From contig JAFZPS010000047.1 in NCBI GenBank assembly GCA_017550205.1, positions 1-33,033 on the forward strand: 33,033 nucleotides of DNA, written 5' to 3'. The first letter of the stretch is position 1. Each line of letters opens with the position of its first letter. The notes under the pieces were generated by a model that made no database searches, had not been told where the DNA came from, and saw only the letters and a list, made by a program, of their open reading frames with translations. The DNA comes from Bacilli bacterium. Its GTDB lineage: Bacteria; Bacillota_I; Bacilli_A; RF39; UBA660. Below, in pieces: positions 16,557-24,265 of this stretch. Both the position numbers and the translations under genes were made by a program.

Positions 16557-18323
16557 ATGAGTAAAATAAAAGTAATGGATGAAGTTCTAGCTAATAAGAT
16601 AGCTGCAGGAGAAGTAGTAGAAAAAACTATGAATGTAGTAAAAGAATTAGTAGAAAACTCCATTGATGCAAATTCAGATGAAATAACTATTAAATTAGTA
16701 GATTCAGGTGTAAAAGAAATAGAAGTAAGTGATAATGGTATAGGAATGGATCCTGAAGATGCTAAATTAGCATTCTCAAGACACGCTACTTCTAAATTAA
16801 AAAGTTTAGATGATTTATTCTATATTGAGTCTTTAGGTTTTAGAGGTGAAGCATTACCTTCAATAGCCTCTGTATCCAATGTAAGACTTAAAACTAGTAA
16901 TGGTTCTATTGGTACTTTAATAACTATTAATGGAGGAAAAGATCTAAAAGAAGAAAGATGTGATATTCAAAAAGGTACAACAATAACTGTATCTGATTTA
17001 TTTTATAATACTCCAGTAAGATTAAAGTATTTAAAAAATCTATATACAGAATTAGCTTATATAGTAGAGTATATTAATAAGATGGCTCTAAGTTATCCTA
17101 ATATTAAATTTACTTTAATTAATAATGATAAAGTATTATTAAGTACTGATGGATCTGGAGATTTATTAAAGGTAATATATGAAATATATGGAGTAGATAT
17201 TACTAAGAAAATGATTCCAGTAGATGGAGAAAATGATGATTACTATGTTCATGGATATATTTCTTATCCAGAAGTAACTAAAGCTAATAGAAACTCTATT
17301 ACTACCTTAGTAAATGGAAGAGTAATTAAAAATAATGAATTGAATAAAACAATAGTAGACTGCTATCATACTTATATACACAAAGATAGATATCCAGTAA
17401 TTATCTTAAATATAGATGTAGATCCAATACTAATAGATATTAATATACATCCAACTAAAATGGATATTAAATTCTCTAAAATGGATACTTTAAAAGAATT
17501 AGTAGAAAAGTTAATAACTGAAAAATTAGAAAATATTAATCTAATCCCAGAAGTATCAGTAAGAGATAGTTATTCAGTAAGTGAAGTATCTAGACAAATT
17601 CATAAAACTGTAGAAGAAACTCCACAAGAAGATACTCCTAAGTATGAAGAAATAAAATTAGATTTTGAAGTTCAAGAAGAAAAGAAAGAATATGAAGAAT
17701 CTATAAAAGAAGAACTACCATTTGAAGTAGAAAAAGAACCTAGGGTAAAGAAAATGTATCCAATAGGTGTAGTTATGAAGACTTATATAGTAGCTGAAAA
17801 TGAAGATGGTATGTACTTAATAGACCAACATGCTGCTGCAGAGAGAATCAACTTTGAAAAGATAATGAAACAAATGAAAGAAAAACCTATAATTATAGAT
17901 TTATTAGTACCTATAAGAATAGAGTTAAGAAAAGATGAATTTATTCTAGCTAAAGAAAGATTTAACTTGCTAGAAGAATATGGTTTTTCAATTGATGAGT
18001 TTGGAGAAAATACACTTCTAGTTAGATCTCATCCTAACTGGATACCTGAAGATAGAAGTGAAGATATAATTAGAAAGCTTATAGATATAATTATAGATAA
18101 AGGTAAATTTGATTTTGATCAGTTTATCTGGAGAATAGCCGCAACTACTGCTTGTCGTATGTCAGTAATGGCAGGAGACTATATTTCTAAAGAAGAAATG
18201 GAATGGATTCTAGAAAACATTAGATACTGTGAAAATCCATTTACTTGTCCTCATGGAAGACCATCTATAATTACATATACTAAGTATGAATTAGAAAAAC
18301 TATTTAAACGTCAATTAGACTAA
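16557..18323 (+). CDS. mutL: DNA mismatch repair protein MutL with endonuclease motif
   Basis: MutL couples mismatch recognition by MutS to strand removal. The 588-residue protein has the GHKL ATPase: IAAGEVVE, ELVENSIDAN, DNGIGM, RGEAL and GTTITVSDLFYNTP. An acidic linker (about 345-410) follows. The C-terminal dimerisation and endonuclease domain holds DQHAAAERINFE (from D423), ACRMSVMAG and CPHGRPS, the metal-site motifs of nicking-type MutL found in bacteria lacking MutH. The frame is open upstream to 16479 inside the prepilin gene, but ATG 16557 after AATAGGTGAT, giving MSKIKVMDEVLANKIAAGE, is the true start. mutS is not adjacent. A terminator follows at 18374. Confidence 0.97.
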   Translation: MSKIKVMDEVLANKIAAGEVVEKTMNVVKELVENSIDANSDEITIKLVDSGVKEIEVSDNGIGMDPEDAKLAFSRHATSKLKSLDDLFYIESLGFRGEALPSIASVSNVRLKTSNGSIGTLITINGGKDLKEERCDIQKGTTITVSDLFYNTPVRLKYLKNLYTELAYIVEYINKMALSYPNIKFTLINNDKVLLSTDGSGDLLKVIYEIYGVDITKKMIPVDGENDDYYVHGYISYPEVTKANRNSITTLVNGRVIKNNELNKTIVDCYHTYIHKDRYPVIILNIDVDPILIDINIHPTKMDIKFSKMDTLKELVEKLITEKLENINLIPEVSVRDSYSVSEVSRQIHKTVEETPQEDTPKYEEIKLDFEVQEEKKEYEESIKEELPFEVEKEPRVKKMYPIGVVMKTYIVAENEDGMYLIDQHAAAERINFEKIMKQMKEKPIIIDLLVPIRIELRKDEFILAKERFNLLEEYGFSIDEFGENTLLVRSHPNWIPEDRSEDIIRKLIDIIIDKGKFDFDQFIWRIAATTACRMSVMAGDYISKEEMEWILENIRYCENPFTCPHGRPSIITYTKYELEKLFKRQLD

Positions 18324-18373
18324 ACTTGCTTTTTAAAAGTACTAATTCATATTAAATTAAATAATTTGCTTAA

Positions 18374-18402
18374 GAGAATTTGATTAATTCAAATTCTTTT
18401 TA
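18374..18402 (+). terminator. Rho-independent terminator after mutL
   Basis: GAATTTGA (18376-18383) pairs with TTCAAATTC (18388-18396), followed by a T-rich run. It separates the uvrC-mutL unit from dinD. Confidence 0.75.
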
Positions 18403-18426
18403 TTTTGAAATTTTAAAATTACTGAT

Positions 18427-18455
18427 TTGCATAGATATTTTATTTATATTATATT
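18427..18455 (+). promoter_or_regulatory. Probable promoter of dinD
   Basis: TTGCAT (18427-18432), 17-base spacer and TATATT (18450-18455), 21 bases before the ATG. No GAAC-N4-GTTC LexA box is visible, so SOS control as in E. coli is not supported by the sequence. Confidence 0.6.
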
Positions 18456-18475
18456 GATACCTCAAAGGAGGTATT

Positions 18476-19279
18476 ATGGAAGAAAATAAAATATTTGAAA
18501 GTATAAAACACATCGATGAAGAAGGAAAGGAGTATTGGTTGGCAAGAGAAATTTCAAAAGTCTTAGAGTATAGGGATTGGAGAAATTTTTTGAAAGTTTT
18601 AAAAAAAGCAAAAGTGGCATGTAAAAACTCAGGTTTGAATACTGCTGAACAACTTGTTGAAGTCAACAAGTTGTCAAAAAGAAATAATGATGCAGTTGTG
18701 AATCTACAAGATTTTAAACTAACTAGATATATATGTTATTTAATTGCTCAAGAAGCTGATTCTAGGAAGAAAGTAATAGCACTTGCTAAAACATATTTTG
18801 CTATTCAAACAAGGAAACAAGAATTATTAGAAAGAGATTATAATAGTCTAACTGAAAATGAAAAAAGAATCTATCAAAGGAGCCTTACTAAAAAACATAA
18901 TAAAAGTCTAAATGAAACAGTTAAAAACATAGGAGTAAAAAACTTTGATAAATTTCACAATTCTGGATATAAAGGTCTATATAATGGAGAAACAGCTGAT
19001 GACATAGCTAAAAGAAAGAAACTAAGATATAGAGAAGATATCTTAGATAATATGAGTAGTGTAGAATTAGTAGATAATCTATTTAGAATAGTTCAGACTG
19101 ACGAAAGACTAAAAAATGAAAAAGAAATAGGTGAAAGAAAGGCTAATAATATTCACTATGATATTGGAAAAAATATTAGAGAAGCAATTATTAAAAGTGG
19201 AGGAACTGTTCCTGAAAAACTAGAAACTCCTGATAAATCATTAAAAGAATTAGAAAAAGATAAGAAAAGTATGCTATAA
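18476..19279 (+). CDS. dinD: DNA-damage-inducible protein D (DinD) family
   Basis: This 267-residue protein matches E. coli DinD along its length: the BRO-N-like start with EGKEYWLAREISKVLEYRDWRNF, then KAKVACKNSG, the SRY-like LTRYICYLIAQ, then ALAKTYFAIQTRKQEL, NSGYKGLYNGE, VELVDNLFRIVQTDERL, and the C-terminal KSGGTVPEKLETPDKSLKELE. E. coli DinD inhibits RecA-mediated strand exchange in vitro. Here it stands between mutL and miaA, which are usually direct neighbours, and is flanked by a terminator and its own promoter, so it looks inserted. The ribosome site AAAGGAGG is a fuller consensus than its neighbours use, and the first third uses more TTG and AAG codons. Both suit horizontal transfer. 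It contains a perfect 26-base palindrome (18649-18674). Confidence 0.93.
   Translation: MEENKIFESIKHIDEEGKEYWLAREISKVLEYRDWRNFLKVLKKAKVACKNSGLNTAEQLVEVNKLSKRNNDAVVNLQDFKLTRYICYLIAQEADSRKKVIALAKTYFAIQTRKQELLERDYNSLTENEKRIYQRSLTKKHNKSLNETVKNIGVKNFDKFHNSGYKGLYNGETADDIAKRKKLRYREDILDNMSSVELVDNLFRIVQTDERLKNEKEIGERKANNIHYDIGKNIREAIIKSGGTVPEKLETPDKSLKELEKDKKSML
18649..18674. repeat. Perfect palindrome, 12-base arms, inside dinD
   Basis: ACAACTTGTTGA and TCAACAAGTTGT are perfect inverted copies separated by AG. It encodes EQLVEVNKL in dinD. It could be an operator-like protein site, an RNA hairpin in the dinD message, or chance; there is no T-run, so it is not a terminator. Confidence 0.85.
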
Positions 19280-19280
19280 T
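19272..19280 (+). promoter_or_regulatory. Extended -10 promoter of miaA
   Basis: TGCTATAAT overlaps the last codons of dinD, 17 bases before the miaA ATG, leaving a leader of about a dozen bases with GAGGGGAT. No good -35 is seen. Confidence 0.6.
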
Positions 19281-19297
19281 ATGTCCGAGGGGATAAT

Positions 19298-20176
19298 ATG
19301 GAAGATATTATTGTAATAGTAGGTCCAACAGGTGTTGGTAAAACTAAAATGAGTATTGAACTTGCTAAAAAACTAGATGCAGAGATTATTAATGGTGATT
19401 CTGTAGCTATTTATAAAAATCTAAATATAGGTAGTGCTAAACCTACAGTAGAAGAAAGAGAAAATATTCCTCATCATTTAATAGATATAAAAGAAGTAGA
19501 TGAAGACTATTCAGTATATGATTACCAAATAGATTGTAGAAAAGCAATTGATGATATTATGAGTCGTGGTAAAAGAGTAATCATAGTAGGTGGAACTGGC
19601 CTATATATAAAAGCAGCTTTATATGATTATAACTTTACTAAAGGTACTACTAATAAACAATATACTGATTTAACTAATGAAGAAATATTAGATAAGATTA
19701 GTAAATATGATTTATATCTATCTAGTACATTAGAATTAAATAATAGAAAAAGATTAGTAAGAGTACTTAATAAATTAGAAAATAAAGAAGTATTTACTAA
19801 TAATAAAGATAAATTATTATATCCAGTAAAAGTAATAGGATTAACTACTGATAGAGATTATTTATATGAAAGAATTAATAATAGAGTAGATATTATGATT
19901 AATAATGGATTATTAGATGAAATTAATTCTTTAAAAGAAAAATATCCTAATTCTAGGATACTTAATAGTGGAATAGGGTATAAAGAATTCTCTGATTACT
20001 TATTTAATTCTAAAGACTTAGATAGTGTTATAGAAAGTATTAAACAAGATTCTCGTAGATTTGCTAAAAGACAGTATACTTTCTTTAATCATCAATTTGA
20101 TACTAAATGGATTAATGTAGATTTCGACAACTTTAATAATACAATAGAAGAAGTATTAGATTATATAAAAAAATAA
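19298..20176 (+). CDS. miaA: tRNA dimethylallyltransferase MiaA
   Basis: MiaA transfers a dimethylallyl group to N6 of A37 in tRNAs that read codons starting with U. The 292-residue protein has the P-loop VGPTGVGKTKMS (about residues 7-18), then INGDSVAIYKNLNIGSAKPT (substrate and DMAPP site), HHLIDI, VGGTGLYIKA and the tRNA-binding RRFAKRQYTFFNHQF near the C-terminus. It follows dinD by 18 bases and precedes a convergent minus-strand gene across a shared terminator. Slightly shorter than the Bacillus enzyme but complete. Confidence 0.97.
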   Translation: MEDIIVIVGPTGVGKTKMSIELAKKLDAEIINGDSVAIYKNLNIGSAKPTVEERENIPHHLIDIKEVDEDYSVYDYQIDCRKAIDDIMSRGKRVIIVGGTGLYIKAALYDYNFTKGTTNKQYTDLTNEEILDKISKYDLYLSSTLELNNRKRLVRVLNKLENKEVFTNNKDKLLYPVKVIGLTTDRDYLYERINNRVDIMINNGLLDEINSLKEKYPNSRILNSGIGYKEFSDYLFNSKDLDSVIESIKQDSRRFAKRQYTFFNHQFDTKWINVDFDNFNNTIEEVLDYIKK

Positions 20177-20199
20177 GAAGCTATTAACTAGCTTCTTTT
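20175..20199. terminator. Bidirectional terminator between convergent genes
   Basis: AAGAAGCTA (20175-20183) pairs with TAGCTTCTT (20189-20197) with a TTAAC loop. T-rich tracts flank it for both strands. It serves miaA (+) and the transglutaminase-like gene (-), whose stop codon lies in the loop. Confidence 0.8.
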
Positions 20200-21116
20200 A
20201 ATTCTATAAAAGCATTCTCATCAAAATTATGTTGAGTTTTTTCACTATCTAATAGTTCCTTAGTACTAATCAACATATAATTATGATTTAATCTATCACT
20301 ACCATCACTCATAACAGGATCATCCCAAGTTAAATCTATATGATACCATTTATTATTTATTTCTACAGCATTCCATACATGTTGATAAGAAGACACTCTA
20401 AAGTTATTTAAACCCATCTTCTCTAAGAATAATTGCATTAAATCAGTATAACCACCACATATAGCATAACCTTCAAATAAAGGACCATATGCTATATCAG
20501 ATTTATATTCAATAACTCCATTATCACTTCTATTAGCATCATATTTAGTATTATTAATAATATAATCATGGAATGTTTTAATATTTTCTTCATAAGATAA
20601 ATCACTATTATATAATTCTTTATATAATTCATCTACTTTTTTATTTATCTTATTAATATCACTCTTATTATAAGGTCTAATAATATATATAGTAACTTTA
20701 CCTAAATTATCAAATTCTGTTTCTATATGAGAAAACTGATTATATGGATGAACATAATTATTAATATTAGATAATAATGTTTGATTATTAGCAATAGTTT
20801 CAACATCATCTATACAACCATCATATTCATTCTTAGGACAATAAAATGTATAAGTATCTTTTCCAGAATTAATAACTGTATAAAATACATTTAATAAATC
20901 TTGATAACTACTAGGTACTTTATCAGATATATTCTGTACAAAAGAAAAATCTTCATCTCTATAATACTCATTTACATTAGTAATATTAATCTTAGAATTA
21001 TTAGAAGAAAAATATGTATTATATATAGTAATAATACTATCTTTTCTAACTATAATAACTCCAATAAGTATCATAATTAAACCAAATGTAAATACCAATT
21101 TTGCTATATTTTTCAT
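20184..21116 (-). CDS. Membrane-anchored transglutaminase-like protein
   Basis: This 310-residue protein begins with one hydrophobic segment (about residues 7-25), which is a signal anchor, so the rest lies outside the membrane. A mixed domain follows, then a C-terminal transglutaminase-like core with the Cys-His-Asp triad in place: EGYAICGG (C220), QHVWNAV (H246) and WYHIDLTWDD (D261). Such bacterial proteins are usually thiol proteases or amidases acting on peptides or cell-wall material rather than true transglutaminases. The frame is open 20 codons further upstream, but ATG 21116 follows GAGGATAGAT and gives MKNIAKLVF, a good signal-anchor start. It lies alone between terminators. The substrate is unknown. 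Confidence 0.88.
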   Translation of the reverse strand: MKNIAKLVFTFGLIMILIGVIIVRKDSIITIYNTYFSSNNSKINITNVNEYYRDEDFSFVQNISDKVPSSYQDLLNVFYTVINSGKDTYTFYCPKNEYDGCIDDVETIANNQTLLSNINNYVHPYNQFSHIETEFDNLGKVTIYIIRPYNKSDINKINKKVDELYKELYNSDLSYEENIKTFHDYIINNTKYDANRSDNGVIEYKSDIAYGPLFEGYAICGGYTDLMQLFLEKMGLNNFRVSSYQHVWNAVEINNKWYHIDLTWDDPVMSDGSDRLNHNYMLISTKELLDSEKTQHNFDENAFIELKEAS

Positions 21117-21162
21117 ATTATCTATCCTCATACTAATTGTATTATAAATAGATATTAAAGTA

Positions 21163-21191
21163 AATAAAAAAACCAATTAATTTAATTGATT
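21163..21191 (-). terminator. rpsT: Rho-independent terminator of rpsT (minus strand)
   Basis: On the minus strand AATCAATT (21191-21184) pairs with AATTGGTT (21178-21171), one pair a G-T, followed by seven T. It lies 3 bases past the rpsT stop. Confidence 0.8.
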
Positions 21192-21193
21192 TT

Positions 21194-21457
21194 TTATTTC
21201 ATTTCATTCTTCATTTTAGTTAATCTTGATTTTAATCTAGCAGCTTTATTTTTATGAATTTTTCCACTAGTCATAGCTTTATCAATTCTTTGAGTAGCTA
21301 TATTTAAATTGTTACTAGCAGCTTCTTTATTTCCAGCTTTAACTTCTTTCTCGAATTTTTTAATTGCAGTCTTCATACTAGCAGTAATTAATATATTAAC
21401 ATCTGCTTTTTTAGCATTAGAACGCATACGTTTTTTAGCACTTTTAATATTTGGCAT
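21194..21457 (-). CDS. rpsT: 30S ribosomal protein S20
   Basis: S20 binds 16S rRNA at the bottom of the 30S body. The 87-residue, highly basic protein starts MPNIKSAKKRMRSNAKK and contains NIATQRIDKAMTSGKIHKNKAARLKSRL, the family signature. Its GTGAGGTGAG ribosome site is strong, as expected for a ribosomal protein. It has its own promoter (21487-21515, minus) and terminator, so it is a single-gene unit, divergent from spoIIP. Confidence 0.97.
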   Translation of the reverse strand: MPNIKSAKKRMRSNAKKADVNILITASMKTAIKKFEKEVKAGNKEAASNNLNIATQRIDKAMTSGKIHKNKAARLKSRLTKMKNEMK

Positions 21458-21486
21458 AATCTCACCTCACTTTTGTAAACAAGTTA

Positions 21487-21515
21487 ATTCTATCAAAAAA
21501 TTAACAAAAATGCAA
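21487..21515 (-). promoter_or_regulatory. Promoter of rpsT (minus strand)
   Basis: Read on the minus strand: TTGCAT (21515-21510), 17-base spacer and TAGAAT (21492-21487), with TG just upstream of the -10. About 30 bases before the rpsT start. Confidence 0.8.
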
Positions 21516-21587
21516 ACATTTTATATAAAAAAACATATTTCTACAAATTATCTTATTATTTAGAATTATATTAATCATGGTGATTAT

Positions 21588-22472
21588 ATGAAAAAAAAGA
21601 TTAAATTAAAAAAAATATTTACCTTTTCAATGATTACTCTAGGCATATTTTTAAGTTTCAAACAAATATCTTCCTCTAATTTAAAAATAAGTAATAAAGA
21701 ATTTACTAAGTTAATAATTGATAATACTTATACATATAATCCTAATATCATATCTCAAGCAATCAATTATGTAGTAGAGAAAAATGATCCTATTAAATTA
21801 ATGAATAATGAATATACTAAATACTTAAGTAATAATACTGAACAAATTATAAATGAAGAAACTCTTCCATTAATATATTTATATAATTCACACCAATCTG
21901 AAGAGTATAAATCTAGTAATTATATAGAATTCTCTATAAATCCTACTGTTATTATGAATAATTATATATTAGAAGATATATTTAATAAAAATGGATATAA
22001 AACTATAGTAGAAGAAAAATCTATAAAAGATATATTAAATAATAATAATTGGAATTATAACTATAGCTATAAAGCAAGTAGAATCCTCTTAGAAGAAAGC
22101 ATTATAAAGTATCCATCTCTAAAATACTTTATAGATATACATAGAGATAGTCTATCTCATGATAAAACAACTATTACTATAAATAATAAAGATTATGCTA
22201 AAGTAATATTTCTTATAGGATTAGAAAATCCTAAATACCAAGAAAACTTATCTTTTACAGAAAGAATAAATAGTAAAATGAATGAATTATATCCGGGATT
22301 AAGTAAAGGTATATATAAAAAAGGAGGTCCTGGAGTAAATGGAGTATATAATCAAGATTTTTCTAAATATACAATACTAATAGAAATAGGAGGTTATGAA
22401 AATACTACTAATGAAGTATTAAATACTAGTATTGCTTTTTCAAAATGTTTTATGGAGGTTATTAATGAATAA
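21588..22472 (+). CDS. spoIIP: Stage II sporulation protein P
   Basis: SpoIIP is a cell-wall amidase and endopeptidase that works with SpoIID and SpoIIM in septal peptidoglycan thinning and engulfment during sporulation. The 294-residue protein has an N-terminal signal anchor (about residues 12-27) and the SpoIIP core: LPLIYLYNSHQSEEY, a C-terminal FIDIHRDS block, and VNGVYNQDFSKYTILIEIGGYENT. SpoIIP usually has HTHxTE in the first motif; here it is NSHQSE, keeping one His and the Glu. It lies divergent from rpsT, with a GGTGAT ribosome site. I saw no convincing sigma-E promoter. The next small membrane gene overlaps its end by 8 bases and is translationally coupled. Confidence 0.93.
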   Translation: MKKKIKLKKIFTFSMITLGIFLSFKQISSSNLKISNKEFTKLIIDNTYTYNPNIISQAINYVVEKNDPIKLMNNEYTKYLSNNTEQIINEETLPLIYLYNSHQSEEYKSSNYIEFSINPTVIMNNYILEDIFNKNGYKTIVEEKSIKDILNNNNWNYNYSYKASRILLEESIIKYPSLKYFIDIHRDSLSHDKTTITINNKDYAKVIFLIGLENPKYQENLSFTERINSKMNELYPGLSKGIYKKGGPGVNGVYNQDFSKYTILIEIGGYENTTNEVLNTSIAFSKCFMEVINE

Positions 22473-22755
22473 AATAATTAAAATAATACTAATCATAATA
22501 ACCATATTCTTCCTATCATTATATTTTAGTAATTATAATAATACTTACTATCAAAATAAAACTTATCTAACAGAAGAAGCTATTAAGAAATATGAAAAAG
22601 ACTTAAAAGAAAATAAAATTATAACTTCAAAAAACTATATACCTAAAGAAAAGAATTATAATAATAAAGCATCTAGTATAGGATTAAAATCTTCTAATTT
22701 AATAGAAAAAATAATAAATATAAGTCTTAAATATCTATCTAAATACCTAGAATAA
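22465..22755 (+). CDS. Small membrane protein coupled to spoIIP, unknown
   Basis: This 96-residue protein has one membrane helix (about residues 2-20), then a Tyr/Asn-rich stretch and an amphipathic, basic C-terminal helix (SNLIEKIINISLKYLSKYL). The frame is open further upstream inside spoIIP, but ATG 22465, 5 bases after TGGAGGTT, gives MNKIIKIILIII and is the real start. It overlaps the last 8 bases of spoIIP, so translation is coupled and a joint role in sporulation or engulfment is plausible. I do not recognise a named family. Confidence 0.75.
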   Translation: MNKIIKIILIIITIFFLSLYFSNYNNTYYQNKTYLTEEAIKKYEKDLKENKIITSKNYIPKEKNYNNKASSIGLKSSNLIEKIINISLKYLSKYLE

Positions 22756-22756
22756 C

Positions 22757-22785
22757 TTGAAAAAATAAGCATTTTGTGGTATAAT
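22757..22785 (+). promoter_or_regulatory. Promoter of the 22817 gene
   Basis: TTGAAA (22757-22762), 17-base spacer and TATAAT (22780-22785) with TG two bases upstream of the -10: both elements near consensus. It starts 2 bases after the preceding stop codon. Confidence 0.85.
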
Positions 22786-22816
22786 ACTGAGCATATTTAT
22801 GGAGGGGGTTATTTAC

Positions 22817-24244
22817 ATGGAAAATGTTGATGGACAAAAGAAGAAAAGATGGGCTACAGTAAATATATCTATTGATAAATTAATAGATGTATGTAGTAAC
22901 GGTAGAAAAACTAAAGAACAGTTATTAAAAGACTTTAACATTATTAACGATAAGAATGTACATGAAGTATTTCGTTGGCGTAAGTTTAATGATGGTTTTA
23001 TTGACAAAATAACTTGTTATACTGATGATGAAAGATTTATTGGGGATATGTGTCCATCTTATAGAGAGTTCTTAGAGAAAATATTTACTGCTTTAAATGT
23101 TAATCCTAAGCTAAGATATTTATTAGGTAAAGATGATCAAGAATTAGAAAATGTATTAAAGGCTAGAATTGATATGATACTTAATCTAGCAGATGAAGCT
23201 ATGCTTAGTAGGGAATTTCCTGTATTATATAGAGATTTACAAGATGGTAGAATTGCTAGACACGATATAGATAAAAGAAAAGAAGAATTAGAGAATAATA
23301 CAGTTATAACTCCAATAGAAAGACAAAAACAAAAAGAAAAATTAATTAAAGAAGGAAAACATCTACATAGATGTGCTTTATCTCCAGCATTTGTTTCTCA
23401 AGATAAGAATCATAGTTTTATTCATTTACAAAAGGAGTTATATACAAGATTTGTAGAAAGAAGAAAACAATATAAAAAACTTATAGAAAAAAATAATTAT
23501 AATAAGTATATTGCTAAAAACTTTGATATCGATAAGATAGCTTTATATGTTGTATATGGATATTTAAATATTATAGATAATATAGACGATAGAGAAAAAC
23601 AATTAAAGTATTATAATTTAGTAGAATTATATTTAAATAATCCAGCTGTAAAAAAAGATGTAGGAATCTTCGTAGATGGTATAGATATTACTTATGATCT
23701 TATTTATAATAGAGCTCAAGGTATTGCTAAAAAATTAAATAGAGTAGATATTAAAGTAGAGTGGGAATTACTTCCAGTAGGTACTGGATATAAAATGTCT
23801 CTAGATAAAGATACTACTAAAAGAACAATAAAAACTACAGATGAAGAATTAAAAGCACTTAAGAAAAGAGAAAGAAATCTAGAAGTTGGTAGAGAACAAA
23901 CTAAATTCTTTATGAATACAAATTATATTGCTAAAGCTATAGGATTAAAGAAATTTAAAGGATACTTTGCTTATATATACCCAAATGGTATAGTAATTCT
24001 AGAAAAAGACTTTAGAGAAAAATATCCAAGTACAGCTGAAGGTGCTATATATATAATGTATGCTAGAGACTTTGAATTATTAAGTGGTATTGGTAAAACA
24101 GATTTAATATATAACCCATTATTAATAGCTCATAATTACCATAATGGTGATTGGATATCTAAAATAAAAGAACATATCAACAAAGAAGGAACAGAAGAAG
24201 AAAAAGAAGAAGTAAAAAAACTAATCAAAAGAATGCAAAAATAA
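22817..24244 (+). CDS. Large cytosolic protein, unknown
   Basis: I do not recognise this 475-residue protein. It is soluble and highly charged, without signal peptide or membrane helix. An N-terminal part (about 1-130) reads as a helical domain, with FRWRKFNDGFIDKITCY. A central Lys/Glu-rich helical region (about 150-300) contains HLHRCALSPAFVSQ and HSFIHLQKELYTRF. The C-terminal part has strands (GIFVDGIDITYD, WELLPVGTGYKM, GYFAYIYPNGIVILEKDF) and a charged tail. The frame opens at ATG 22799, but that codon is part of the ribosome site ATGGAGGGGG; ATG 22817 (MENVDGQ) is the start. It has its own near-consensus promoter and a shared terminator, and seems well expressed. Confidence 0.8.
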   Translation: MENVDGQKKKRWATVNISIDKLIDVCSNGRKTKEQLLKDFNIINDKNVHEVFRWRKFNDGFIDKITCYTDDERFIGDMCPSYREFLEKIFTALNVNPKLRYLLGKDDQELENVLKARIDMILNLADEAMLSREFPVLYRDLQDGRIARHDIDKRKEELENNTVITPIERQKQKEKLIKEGKHLHRCALSPAFVSQDKNHSFIHLQKELYTRFVERRKQYKKLIEKNNYNKYIAKNFDIDKIALYVVYGYLNIIDNIDDREKQLKYYNLVELYLNNPAVKKDVGIFVDGIDITYDLIYNRAQGIAKKLNRVDIKVEWELLPVGTGYKMSLDKDTTKRTIKTTDEELKALKKRERNLEVGREQTKFFMNTNYIAKAIGLKKFKGYFAYIYPNGIVILEKDFREKYPSTAEGAIYIMYARDFELLSGIGKTDLIYNPLLIAHNYHNGDWISKIKEHINKEGTEEEKEEVKKLIKRMQK

Positions 24245-24265
24245 AAAGGACTAAGTCCTTTTTTT
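24243..24265. terminator. Bidirectional terminator between convergent genes
   Basis: AAAAAGGAC (24243-24251) pairs with GTCCTTTTT (24255-24263) with a TAA loop. The A-run on one side and T-run on the other let it work on both strands, for the 22817 gene and the lipoprotein gene. Confidence 0.87.

Noticed and set aside
18420..18475. LexA/SOS box ahead of dinD
   Set aside because: No GAAC-N4-GTTC match was found near the promoter.
21533..21560. Sigma-E promoter for spoIIP (ACATATT as -35)
   Set aside because: No CATACAAT-like -10 lies 13-15 bases downstream, so the match is only partial.
21309..21563. Plus-strand ORF over rpsT
   Set aside because: It is an antisense shadow of a clear ribosomal protein gene.
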